Shown: positions 26,115-33,906 of the stretch, piece after piece
How the letters are laid out: each line of letters begins with the position of its first letter
How positions within the stretch are numbered: position 1 is the first letter of the stretch
NCBI RefSeq assembly: GCF_001439785.1
Contig: NZ_JYLI01000013.1
Location: forward strand, 62,001 to 126,000
Length of the DNA: 64,000 nt
Direction of reading: 5' to 3'
DNA from: Pseudomonas poae
Lineage (GTDB): Bacteria > Pseudomonadota > Gammaproteobacteria > Pseudomonadales > Pseudomonadaceae
Position numbers and translations under genes: made by a program
Notes under the pieces: generated by a model
Seen by the model: only the letters and a program-made list of their open reading frames with translations
Databases searched by the model: none
Told to the model about the DNA's origin: nothing

Positions 26115-26432
26115 TCACTTGAACCGTTCGGCCCGATGGGTAGCCGGACCGCGCCCGCGCGCTGCATCCTTGAGCCACACCACGTTGGCCGATTGTGTCG
26201 GCGCGCTGGGTGGCGGGGAAGCCACACCGCGAGGCGTCGAGCGTTCGTTTTTTTCCAGGTAAGCCTTGATCAGTTCCAGCTCTGCGCGGCTCAAGCCACG
26301 CAGCTCCAGCTCGACGGGTCGTTCATCACGCAATCGACCCGCAGTGCTGGCGGCGTCCAACGCACGACCCAGGCGGTCGATCAGTCCCTGGTAGACATCC
26401 GGTTTGGTTAACATTCGCTGCGATTTGACCAT
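26115..26432 (-). CDS. conserved hypothetical protein near leuS
   Basis: This 105-residue protein has a predicted helical N-terminal half (PDVYQGLIDRLGRALDAA, GLSRAELELIKAYLEKNE) and a disordered basic C-terminus rich in Pro, Ser and Arg. No Cys is present, so it is not the zinc-ribbon YbeL found beside leuS in E. coli. The ATG at 26432 has a GAGGTG box 8 bases upstream, which favours it over the ATG six codons downstream. It is divergent from leuS across a 262-base gap. I do not recognise a function. Confidence 0.6.
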   Translation of the reverse strand: MVKSQRMLTKPDVYQGLIDRLGRALDAASTAGRLRDERPVELELRGLSRAELELIKAYLEKNERSTPRGVASPPPSAPTQSANVVWLKDAARGRGPATHRAERFK

Positions 26433-26694
26433 CCCCTCACCTCATTGAAGATAAGACTCGCTCCCCACTCAACAGCGTAGACCCAGTGGCCGGGCCTGCC
26501 TGACGCCGCGACAGACGGCCAGGCCTGCGCAATCAGGGTTTCCCTCGATAGAGTGGGCTCATGTATGCTACGGCGCTTCCTGTAACTCCACTTCCCGCAG
26601 GGTTTGGGCACGGACACGCCGCTTTTTGGTGTCGCTCGACTTGAACGCTGCACCGAAGAGGATTAGGCCACCCCTATTCAGTTCAAAAGTAGCC

Positions 26695-29301
26695 ATGCAC
26701 GAACATTACCAGCCCCGTGAAATCGAAAATGCCGCACAAACCTTCTGGGACGCGCAAAAGTCCTTTGAAGTCAGCGAACAACCAGGCAAGGAGACTTACT
26801 ACTGCCTGTCGATGTTCCCTTACCCCAGCGGCAAGCTACATATGGGGCACGTGCGTAACTACACCATCGGCGACGTGATCTCGCGCTATCAGCGCATGCT
26901 CGGCAAAAACGTCCTGCAACCCATGGGTTGGGACGCCTTCGGCATGCCGGCGGAAAACGCCGCGATGAAGAACAACGTAGCGCCCGCCAAGTGGACCTAC
27001 GAAAACATCGCCTACATGAAGACCCAGCTGCGCAGCCTGGGCCTGGCGGTGGACTGGTCCCGTGAAGTGACCACCTGCAAGCCGGACTACTACCGCTGGG
27101 AACAATGGCTGTTCACTCGCCTGTTCGAAAAAGGCGTGATCTACCGCAAGAACGGCACCGTGAACTGGGACCCGGTCGACCAGACCGTACTGGCCAACGA
27201 GCAGGTGATCGACGGTCGCGGCTGGCGTTCCGGCGCGGTCATCGAAAAGCGCCAGATCCCGATGTACTACTTCAAGATCACTGCCTACGCCGATGAGCTG
27301 CTGTCGAGCCTCGACGACCTGCCGGGCTGGCCTGAACAGGTCAAGACCATGCAGCGCAACTGGATCGGCAAATCCAAGGGCATGGAAGTGCAGTTCCCGT
27401 ACCACGTCGAGTCCATCGGCGAAGCGGGCGCGCTCAAGGTTTTCACCACCCGCCCCGACACCCTGATGGGCGCGACCTACGTCGCCGTAGCCGCCGAACA
27501 CCCGCTGGCCACCCAGGCCGCACAGAACAACCCTGAGCTTTCGGCGTTCATCGCTGAATGCAAAGGCGGCAGCGTGGCCGAGGCCGACGTCGCCACCCAG
27601 GAGAAAAAAGGCCTGCCGACCGGGCTGTTCGTCGAACACCCACTCACCGGTGAAAAACTGCCGGTGTGGGTCGCCAACTACGTGCTGATGCACTACGGCG
27701 ACGGCGCCGTAATGGCCGTACCGGCGCACGACGAGCGTGATTTCGAATTCGCCACCAAGTACGACCTGCCGATCAAATCGGTGGTGCGCACCAGCTCGGG
27801 CGATACCAACCCCACGCCATGGCAAGACGCCTACGGCGAGCACGGTACCCTGATCAACTCCGGCGAGTTCGACGGCCTGGACTTTGCCGGCGCCTTCGAC
27901 GCCATTGAAGTCGCGCTGATCAAGAAAAACCTCGGTGCCTCGCGCACCCAGTTCCGCCTGCGCGACTGGGGCATCAGCCGCCAGCGCTACTGGGGCTGCC
28001 CGATCCCGATCATCCACTGCGACACCTGCGGCGACGTGCCGGTGCCGGAAGACCAGTTGCCGGTCGTGCTGCCTGAAGACGTGGTGCCCGATGGCGCAGG
28101 CTCCCCGCTGGCCCGCATGCCCGAGTTCTACGAGTGCGCCTGCCCCAAATGCGGGGCGCCGGCCAAGCGTGAAACCGACACCATGGACACCTTCGTCGAG
28201 TCGTCCTGGTACTACGCCCGCTACGCCTCGCCGCACTATCAAGGCGGCCTGGTGGAAAAATCCGCAGCCGACCATTGGTTGCCGGTGGATCAGTACATCG
28301 GCGGTATCGAACACGCCATCCTGCACCTGCTCTATGCGCGCTTCTTCCACAAGTTGATGCGTGACGAAGGCCTGGTGAGCTCCGATGAACCGTTCAAGAA
28401 CCTGCTGACCCAGGGTATGGTGATCGCCGAGACCTACTATCGCCGCGAAGCCAATGGCGCCTACACCTGGTTCAACCCGGCGGACGTGGAACTCGAGCGC
28501 GACAGTAAGGCGAAGGTCATCAGCGCCAAACTGAAATCCGACGGCCTGCCGGTGGAAATCGGCGGCACCGAGAAAATGGCCAAGTCCAAGAACAACGGCG
28601 TCGACCCGCAGTCGATGATCGACCAGTTCGGCGCCGACACCTGCCGCCTGTTCATGATGTTCGCCTCGCCGCCCGACATGAGCGCCGAATGGTCCGACTC
28701 CGGCGTCGAAGGCTCGCACCGCTTCCTCAAGCGCGTATGGCGCCTGGCCCACGCCCATGTCAGCCAGGGCCTGCCCGGCACGCTGAACGTGGCCGCGCTG
28801 AATGACGAGCAGAAAGCCATTCGCCGCAGCACCCACCTGGCCATCAAGCAAGCCGGTCAGGACGTGGGCCAGCACCACAAATTCAACACCGCCATCGCCC
28901 AGGTGATGACGCTGATGAACGTGCTGGAAAAAGCCCCGCAAGCCACCGAGCAGGACCGCGCATTGATCCAGGAGGGCCTGGAAACGGTTACCCTGTTGCT
29001 CGCCCCGATCACGCCGCACATCAGCCATGAATTGTGGAGCCGGTTGGGCCACAGCGAAGCGGTCATCGATGCGCGCTGGCCGGTGCAGGATGACAGCGCC
29101 CTGGTGCAGGACACGTTGCAACTGGTCATCCAGGTCAACGGCAAACTGCGCGGCCAGATCGACATGCCCGCCAGTGCCAGCCGCGAAGAGGTTGACGCAG
29201 CGGCGCGGGTCAACGAGAACGTGCTGCGCTTTACCGAAGGCCTGACGATCCGCAAAGTGATCGTAGTGCCGGGCAAACTGGTCAATATCGTCGCCAGCTA
29301 A
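26695..29301 (+). CDS. leuS: leucyl-tRNA synthetase
   Basis: This 868-residue class I aminoacyl-tRNA synthetase has the HIGH signature as HMGH in YPSGKLHMGHVRNYTIGD and the second signature as KMAKS in GTEKMAKSKNNGVDPQSM, a Ser-to-Ala version of KMSKS. The editing domain (about residues 225-420) is intact with VFTTRPDTLMGATYVAVAAE and the VMAVPAHDERDFEFA loop. The zinc-like segment CDTCGDVPVP...CACPKCGAP is present (given as two motifs). The start MHEHYQPREIENAAQ fits the family. It leads leuS-lptE-holA. Confidence 0.97.
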   Translation: MHEHYQPREIENAAQTFWDAQKSFEVSEQPGKETYYCLSMFPYPSGKLHMGHVRNYTIGDVISRYQRMLGKNVLQPMGWDAFGMPAENAAMKNNVAPAKWTYENIAYMKTQLRSLGLAVDWSREVTTCKPDYYRWEQWLFTRLFEKGVIYRKNGTVNWDPVDQTVLANEQVIDGRGWRSGAVIEKRQIPMYYFKITAYADELLSSLDDLPGWPEQVKTMQRNWIGKSKGMEVQFPYHVESIGEAGALKVFTTRPDTLMGATYVAVAAEHPLATQAAQNNPELSAFIAECKGGSVAEADVATQEKKGLPTGLFVEHPLTGEKLPVWVANYVLMHYGDGAVMAVPAHDERDFEFATKYDLPIKSVVRTSSGDTNPTPWQDAYGEHGTLINSGEFDGLDFAGAFDAIEVALIKKNLGASRTQFRLRDWGISRQRYWGCPIPIIHCDTCGDVPVPEDQLPVVLPEDVVPDGAGSPLARMPEFYECACPKCGAPAKRETDTMDTFVESSWYYARYASPHYQGGLVEKSAADHWLPVDQYIGGIEHAILHLLYARFFHKLMRDEGLVSSDEPFKNLLTQGMVIAETYYRREANGAYTWFNPADVELERDSKAKVISAKLKSDGLPVEIGGTEKMAKSKNNGVDPQSMIDQFGADTCRLFMMFASPPDMSAEWSDSGVEGSHRFLKRVWRLAHAHVSQGLPGTLNVAALNDEQKAIRRSTHLAIKQAGQDVGQHHKFNTAIAQVMTLMNVLEKAPQATEQDRALIQEGLETVTLLLAPITPHISHELWSRLGHSEAVIDARWPVQDDSALVQDTLQLVIQVNGKLRGQIDMPASASREEVDAAARVNENVLRFTEGLTIRKVIVVPGKLVNIVAS

Positions 29302-29310
29302 ATCGGATCG

Positions 29311-29365
29311 GGCGCAAGGCTTGAGCCTTGCGCCGAACTAAACCTTCAGGGCCTCGATAAGGCCC
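29311..29365 (+). repeat. two perfect hairpins between leuS and lptE
   Basis: GGCGCAAGGC (29311-29320) pairs with GCCTTGCGCC (29325-29334) around a TTGA loop. GGGCCT (29349-29354) pairs with AGGCCC (29360-29365). Neither is followed by a clear T-run, so processing, mRNA stabilisation or partial attenuation within the leuS-lptE transcript is more likely than full termination. Confidence 0.6.
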
Positions 29366-29391
29366 GCCTGGTTTCAAGGGGAGCAACAAAA

Positions 29392-29997
29392 ATGATCAAA
29401 CGCAATTTGCTGGTGATGGGCCTTGCCGTGCTGCTGAGCGCATGCGGCTTCCAGTTGCGCGGCACCGGCACCAATGAACTGGCGATCAAGGAATGGGACG
29501 TCAGCGCCCGCAACGCCTACGGCGAAACCGTGACACAACTGCGTCAGGTGCTGGAAGGCAGCGGCGCGCGCATCTACACCGGCGCGCCCTACAAGCTGTT
29601 CCTGGCCGACGAGCGCGACACCCAGCGTAACCTGAGCTACGCCAGCGCCGGCCGTGCCTCGGACATCGAGCTGAGCACCGAACTGACCTTTGAAATCCAG
29701 GGCCGTGACAAGCTGCCGTTGATGAGTGACAAGATCCAGGTGCAGAAGGTCGTCAGCCACGACGGCAATAACCTGGTAGGTTCTGACTCGCAAATCATTC
29801 AGGTACGCAAGGAAATGCGGCGTGATCTGGTCCAGCGCATGGTCCTGCGCCTGTCGCTGCTGACTCCGCAACAACTTGAGACATTGCAGCAACGCGCTGA
29901 CGACAAGGCCAAGGCTGACGCCGATGCGCTGAAAGCGGCGCAAGAGTACGAAAACAACACGCCGAAACAATCGCCTGTTGAAGTTCCTGTCGAGTAA
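29392..29997 (+). CDS. lptE: LPS-assembly lipoprotein LptE
   Basis: This 201-residue outer-membrane lipoprotein plugs the LptD barrel in lipopolysaccharide export. The signal peptide ends in a LSAC lipobox (Cys at residue 18), followed at once by the family-typical GFQLRGTG. The central fold shows SYASAGRASDIELSTELTFEI and the C-terminal MRRDLVQRMVLRLSLLTPQ. Its position between leuS and holA is conserved in gamma-proteobacteria. A tail rich in Lys, Ala and Asp ends the protein. Confidence 0.94.
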   Translation: MIKRNLLVMGLAVLLSACGFQLRGTGTNELAIKEWDVSARNAYGETVTQLRQVLEGSGARIYTGAPYKLFLADERDTQRNLSYASAGRASDIELSTELTFEIQGRDKLPLMSDKIQVQKVVSHDGNNLVGSDSQIIQVRKEMRRDLVQRMVLRLSLLTPQQLETLQQRADDKAKADADALKAAQEYENNTPKQSPVEVPVE

Positions 29998-30002
29998 GCC
30001 AG

Positions 30003-30025
30003 ACGGGGCGCCCCAGGCGCCCCGT
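30003..30025 (+). repeat. perfect 10-bp hairpin between lptE and holA
   Basis: ACGGGGCGCC (30003-30012) pairs perfectly with GGCGCCCCGT (30016-30025) around a 3-base loop, 12 bases before the holA start. With no T-run, it may set mRNA stability or reduce holA translation. Confidence 0.6.
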
Positions 30026-30036
30026 TAGCCCCGCCT

Positions 30037-31074
30037 ATGAAACTCGCCCCCGCCCAACTCGCCAAGCACCTGCAAGGCGGCCTCGCGCCTGTGTACATCG
30101 TCAGCGGCGACGACCCGCTGCTGTGCCAGGAAGCGGCGGACGCCATTCGCAGCGCCGCGCGCCAGCAAGGTTTCGATGAACGCCAGGTGTTCAGCGCCGA
30201 TGCCAGTTTCGACTGGGGCACGCTGCTGCAAGCCGGCGCCAGCATGTCGCTGTTTGCCGAAAAGCGCCTGCTGGAACTGCGCCTGCCCTCGGGCAAGCCC
30301 GGCGACAAGGGTGCGGCGGCGTTGATGGAATACTGTGCACGGCCTGCCGAAGACACGGTGTTGCTGATCAGCCTGCCCAAGCTCGACGGCAGTGCGCAGA
30401 AAACCAAGTGGGGCAAGGCGCTGGTCGAGGGTGCACAAACCCAGTTCATTCAGATCTGGCCGGTGGACAGCAATCAGCTACCGCAATGGATTCGTCAACG
30501 CCTGTCCCAATCAGGGCTGTCGGCGACGCAGGACGCTGTGGAGCTGATCGCAGCGCGGGTGGAGGGCAACCTGCTGGCTGCCGCCCAGGAGATCGAAAAG
30601 CTCAAGTTGATGGCCGAAGACGGGCAAATTACCGTCGAAACCGTGCAAGGTGCGGTGGCCGACAGCGCGCGCTTTGACGTATTCGGGCTGGTGGACGCGA
30701 TCCTCAACGGCGAGCCGGCCCATGCCCTGCGCATGCTCGAAGGCTTGCGCGGCGAAGGGGTGGAGCCGCCGGTGATTCTATGGGCCCTGGCCCGGGAGCT
30801 GCGGGTATTGGCTAATATCGCCCTGCAATACAGCCAGGGCACGCCGCTGGACAAATGCTTCAGCCAGGCCCGTCCACCGGTGTGGGACAAGCGCAAGCCC
30901 CTGATGAGCAAAGCCCTGCAACGGCACACGGCGCAACGCTGGGCGCAGTTGTTGCTGGAGGCGCAGCGTATCGATGCGCAGATCAAGGGCCAGGCGGCAG
31001 GCTCGCCCTGGATGAGCTTGAGCCGTTTGTCGCTGTTGATGGCCGGCCAGCGCCTCACACTGCCCGCCGAATAA
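30037..31074 (+). CDS. holA: DNA polymerase III delta subunit
   Basis: This 345-residue clamp-loader subunit opens the beta clamp. The N-terminal domain shows LAPVYIVSGDDPLLCQEAADA and FSADASFDWGTLLQAGASMS. The AAA-like region follows (TVLLISLPKLDGSAQKTKWG), and the C-terminal collar domain starts near residue 215 (DVFGLVDAILNGEPAHALRM; LWALARELRVLANIAL). The length and order match the E. coli protein. It ends the leuS-lptE-holA run. Confidence 0.96.
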   Translation: MKLAPAQLAKHLQGGLAPVYIVSGDDPLLCQEAADAIRSAARQQGFDERQVFSADASFDWGTLLQAGASMSLFAEKRLLELRLPSGKPGDKGAAALMEYCARPAEDTVLLISLPKLDGSAQKTKWGKALVEGAQTQFIQIWPVDSNQLPQWIRQRLSQSGLSATQDAVELIAARVEGNLLAAAQEIEKLKLMAEDGQITVETVQGAVADSARFDVFGLVDAILNGEPAHALRMLEGLRGEGVEPPVILWALARELRVLANIALQYSQGTPLDKCFSQARPPVWDKRKPLMSKALQRHTAQRWAQLLLEAQRIDAQIKGQAAGSPWMSLSRLSLLMAGQRLTLPAE

Positions 31075-31175
31075 CCTCCCGCATTTGATCTGTATTTACA
31101 ATTCTCAGGCTTTACAGCCCCGCCGATTCGGCCGATTATTTGCGCCGTTCCACCCGTCCATTGAGAGTACTCATC

Positions 31176-31340
31176 ATGAGCAAAAAGCCATCCAAGCATG
31201 GCCCCAACAAGGCCAAATCCATCATCGCCCAGCCATTGTTCCGCAGCCGACAGGAACGCGCCGGCAAGGGCAAAGGCAGCTACCGCCGCGAAGCCTTCCA
31301 GTCTGACAGCTGGGAGGCTTCTTACTTTCTGGCTGCCTGA
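31176..31340 (+). CDS. arfA: alternative ribosome-rescue factor ArfA
   Basis: This 54-residue protein brings release factor RF2 to ribosomes stalled on stop-less mRNA when trans-translation fails. It shows the family marks in order: a basic N-terminus with HGPNKAKSIIAQPLFRSR, the core GKGKGSYRR (E. coli has KGKGSYMR), and WEAS. I chose the ATG at 31176 (MSKKPSKHG) over the frame start 12 codons earlier because it fits family length. A 12-bp hairpin lies inside codons 39-49, as in E. coli arfA, where RNase III cuts there so that tmRNA normally tags and destroys the product. Confidence 0.88.
   Translation: MSKKPSKHGPNKAKSIIAQPLFRSRQERAGKGKGSYRREAFQSDSWEASYFLAA
31290..31321 (+). promoter_or_regulatory. 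hairpin inside the arfA 3' coding end, likely RNase III site
   Basis: Bases 31290-31301 pair with 31310-31321: 12 bp with one T-G wobble and an 8-base loop. It covers arfA codons 39-49. A second smaller hairpin (31332-31348, with one bulged A) has the stop codon in its TGAA loop. In E. coli a hairpin here is cut by RNase III so that arfA mRNA lacks a stop codon; the same role is inferred here. Confidence 0.65.
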
Positions 31341-31401
31341 AGGCAAGCGCCCCTCCGGCATGATAAGGTCTGCACTTGATTTGTAACCCCTGGACCTGTG
31401 C

Positions 31402-32727
31402 ATGCCCTCTAGCCTTTCCCGTCGTTGGCACCTGCGCCAATTGATTGCTGCCTCCAGCCTTGTTCTGCTTGTCGCCTGCGCCGAGAAACCCACCGCCGCC
31501 GACGCCCAGCCTTTGCCGAAAATCCAGAGCGTGCCGGCCGTTGCGCCTGCCGTGGTTGCACCTTTGGCGGTGGACAATCTTGATATCCAGCCCACCCAGA
31601 CCTTTGCCGAATGGCAGGCCGGGTTCCGCGTGGACGCGCTGAAAGCCGGGATCACCCCCGCCGTCTTTGATAATGCCTTCGCCAACGTCACCCCCGACAT
31701 GGCGGTGATTCGCGCCGACCGCAGCCAGCCGGAGTTTTCCCGGCCAGTCTGGGAATACCTCGACGGCGCCCTGTCGGCAGTGCGCGTGCGCAATGGTCAG
31801 GCGCTGCTGATCAAGTACGCCGATATCCTGCAGAGCATCGAGCAACGCTATGGCGTGGACCGTCAGGCGCTGGTCTCGGTATGGGGCATGGAAAGTAATT
31901 TCGGCGCGTTCCAGGGTAATAACTCGGTCATCCGCTCCCTGGCCACGCTGGCCTATGAGGGCCGTCGCCCGGCATTTGCCCAGGCGCAATTGCTCGCCGC
32001 GCTGCAGATCATCCAGCATGGCGATATCCAGGCCGACCAGATGAAAGGCTCCTGGGCCGGCGCCATGGGCCAGACCCAATTTATCCCGACCACCTACAAC
32101 ACCCATGCCGTGGACTTCGATGGCGACGGTCGCCGCGATATCTGGAACAGCCCGGCCGATGCCCTCGCCTCCACCGCGCATTACCTGCAGAGCTCCGGCT
32201 GGCAGAAAGGCCAGCCATGGGGTTTCGAGGTAAAACAACTGCCGGTCAACTTCGATTACGCCCTGGCCGACGGCAGCGTGCGCAAAAGCGTGGCCGAATG
32301 GTTGAAACTTGGCATTCAATTGCCACCGGGGGCGAGCATGCCGCCCAACGTCGACCAACTGTCCGCCGCCCTGCTGCTGCCGGCCGGTTACCGTGGCCCG
32401 GCCTTCCTGGTGCTGGATAACTTCCGCGCGATCCTCAAGTACAACAACTCCTCTTCCTACGCGCTCGCGGTGGGTCTGCTGTCGGAGCGGTTCGCTGGCG
32501 CAGGGGTGATTCGCGGAGAGTGGCCCAAGGACGAATTGCCGTTGAGCCGTTCCCAGCGCATCGACCTGCAGGCGGCGCTGACCGCCAAGGGCTATGACGC
32601 AGGCAACCCGGACGGGATCATCGGTGCGAATACACGCAAGGCGATTCGCGCGGCGCAGCAGGCGCTGGGCTGGCCGGCGGATGGGTATGCGACGGTGAAG
32701 TTGCTGGAATCGTTGCAAAACAGGTAG
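31402..32727 (+). CDS. lytic murein transglycosylase, MltB family with peptidoglycan-binding domain
   Basis: This 441-residue protein has a lipoprotein signal (lipobox LVAC, Cys at residue 24). The SLT_2 domain covers about residues 70-365, with the catalytic Glu in VWGMESNFGAFQGN, followed by LLAALQIIQHGDIQ, MKGSWAGAMGQTQFIPTTYN and VDFDGDGRRDIWNSPADALA. A C-terminal PG_binding_1 domain (about 378-441, LSRSQRIDLQAALTAKGYDA) should bind peptidoglycan. It cuts glycan strands to 1,6-anhydro ends. It is separate from the mltB gene at 38.3 kb and may be SltB-like. Confidence 0.93.
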   Translation: MPSSLSRRWHLRQLIAASSLVLLVACAEKPTAADAQPLPKIQSVPAVAPAVVAPLAVDNLDIQPTQTFAEWQAGFRVDALKAGITPAVFDNAFANVTPDMAVIRADRSQPEFSRPVWEYLDGALSAVRVRNGQALLIKYADILQSIEQRYGVDRQALVSVWGMESNFGAFQGNNSVIRSLATLAYEGRRPAFAQAQLLAALQIIQHGDIQADQMKGSWAGAMGQTQFIPTTYNTHAVDFDGDGRRDIWNSPADALASTAHYLQSSGWQKGQPWGFEVKQLPVNFDYALADGSVRKSVAEWLKLGIQLPPGASMPPNVDQLSAALLLPAGYRGPAFLVLDNFRAILKYNNSSSYALAVGLLSERFAGAGVIRGEWPKDELPLSRSQRIDLQAALTAKGYDAGNPDGIIGANTRKAIRAAQQALGWPADGYATVKLLESLQNR

Positions 32728-32746
32728 ATCTGTCTCAAGGCGACTA

Positions 32747-32818
32747 TCGCTATCGCAGGCAAGCCAGCTCCCACAGGGGAATGCATTTCAACTGTGGGAG
32801 CTGGCTTGCCCGCGATGA
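32747..32818. repeat. REPIN, GTGGGAGCTGGCTTGC class
   Basis: Inverted arms start CTATCGCAGGCAAGCCAGCT and end GTGGGAGCTGGCTTGCCCGC, with a short spacer of about 18 bases. It lies between the convergent transglycosylase and LD-carboxypeptidase genes. Confidence 0.8.
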
Positions 32819-32836
32819 AGGCCTCACAGGTGACGA

Positions 32837-33754
32837 CTATTTAAAGACCACCTCCTGCTCCAGCACCACCCGCTGCTCCCCCGCATCCAGGCGAACCAAT
32901 GCGCCCAGCGGCAAGGTCAGATTCGGATCGCAGTGCCCACTGCGCCAGCCGGACAGTACCGGAACGCCCAGCGGCGCGAAGGTTTGCTTCAACAGCCGCT
33001 CCAACGCCATGCTGTCCACCCCTGCCACATCCCCTACCAATACGCCTGCCACCTGCGCCAGCTTGCCGGCCAGGCGCAAGTGCGTCAGCAGACGGTCGAT
33101 GCGGTAGATCGGCTCGTTGACGTCCTCGATAAACAGGATGATGCCTTGCGCGTCGATCTCGAACGGCGTGCCCATCACTGCGGCGATCATCGACAGGTTT
33201 CCGCCCTGCAAGCGCCCACGGGCGATGCCAGGCTCCAGAGTGGTCAGCGGGAAGGCCACCGGGTGCGCCAACTCGCCGCCAACGCCCAGTTGGCCGCGCA
33301 GCAGGCTGAACAACGATGATTCGGTGGGCGGCTGCTTGTCGCCCAGCAGATCGGCATTGAGCATCGGCCCGTGGAAGGTCACGAAGCCCGCATACCGGTT
33401 GATCGCCAGGTGCAAGGCGGTGATGTCGCTGTAGCCGACAAAGGGTTTGGGGTTGGCGCGCAGCAGGCCGAAGTCCAGGCTGTCGAGCAGGCGCGGCGTA
33501 CCGTAGCCGCCGCGCAGGCAGAAGATGGCGTCGATATCGGGATCGGCGAAGGCGGCGTGGAGGTCAGCGAGGCGGGTTTTATCGCTGCCGGCGAGGTAGC
33601 CGTCACGCCCGTACACACCCGGGTAGATGCGCAGACCATAGCCGCGATTGCGCATCCACTGTTCGGCTTTTTCGACGTCCAGCGCGGCAGGCCCGGCCGG
33701 AGCGATCAGGGCGATGGTGCCTTCGGGGCGTAATGCGGGTACGGCGGCGTTCAT
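32837..33754 (-). CDS. LD-carboxypeptidase (MccF/LdcA family)
   Basis: This 305-residue S66 serine peptidase has the nucleophile Ser in KPFVGYSDITALHLAI near residue 108, the N-terminal GTIALIAPAGPAA, LRGGYGTPRLLDSLDF and the C-terminal ILFIEDVNEPIYRIDRLLTH and LVGDVAGVDS, where the Glu and His of the triad are expected. It probably trims D-Ala from tetrapeptides during murein recycling; a MccF-like resistance role is the alternative. I chose the ATG at 33754 (MNAAVPALRPEGTIAL): the frame upstream runs into a REPIN. Pseudomonas aeruginosa has another LdcA elsewhere. Confidence 0.9.
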   Translation of the reverse strand: MNAAVPALRPEGTIALIAPAGPAALDVEKAEQWMRNRGYGLRIYPGVYGRDGYLAGSDKTRLADLHAAFADPDIDAIFCLRGGYGTPRLLDSLDFGLLRANPKPFVGYSDITALHLAINRYAGFVTFHGPMLNADLLGDKQPPTESSLFSLLRGQLGVGGELAHPVAFPLTTLEPGIARGRLQGGNLSMIAAVMGTPFEIDAQGIILFIEDVNEPIYRIDRLLTHLRLAGKLAQVAGVLVGDVAGVDSMALERLLKQTFAPLGVPVLSGWRSGHCDPNLTLPLGALVRLDAGEQRVVLEQEVVFK

Positions 33755-33774
33755 CCATGTTCTCCATGCAAAAA

Positions 33775-33865
33775 GTGGGAGGGGGCTTGCTCCCGATAGC
33801 GGTGTGACAGTCAATACATCAGGTGACTGAAACACCGCTATCGGAAGCAAGCCCCCTCCCACATT
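33775..33865. repeat. REPIN, GTGGGAGGGGGCTTGC class
   Basis: The left arm GTGGGAGGGGGCTTGCTCCC starts at 33775, and the inverted arm ends CCCCCTCCCAC near 33862. It is between the LD-carboxypeptidase gene and lipA, both on the minus strand. Confidence 0.85.
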
Positions 33866-33906
33866 GGCCCTTCCTGCACTTCGGGCCTGCGGTGCTACTC
33901 AGCGCT

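Noticed and set aside
26836..29121. 761-codon open frame on the minus strand across leuS
   Set aside because: It is a shadow of leuS: no family motif, His/Val/Gln-rich composition typical of GC-rich antisense frames.
33866..33887. GGCCC/GGGCC hairpin after lipA
   Set aside because: The stem is only 5 bp with a 12-base loop and no T-run, too weak to call a terminator.
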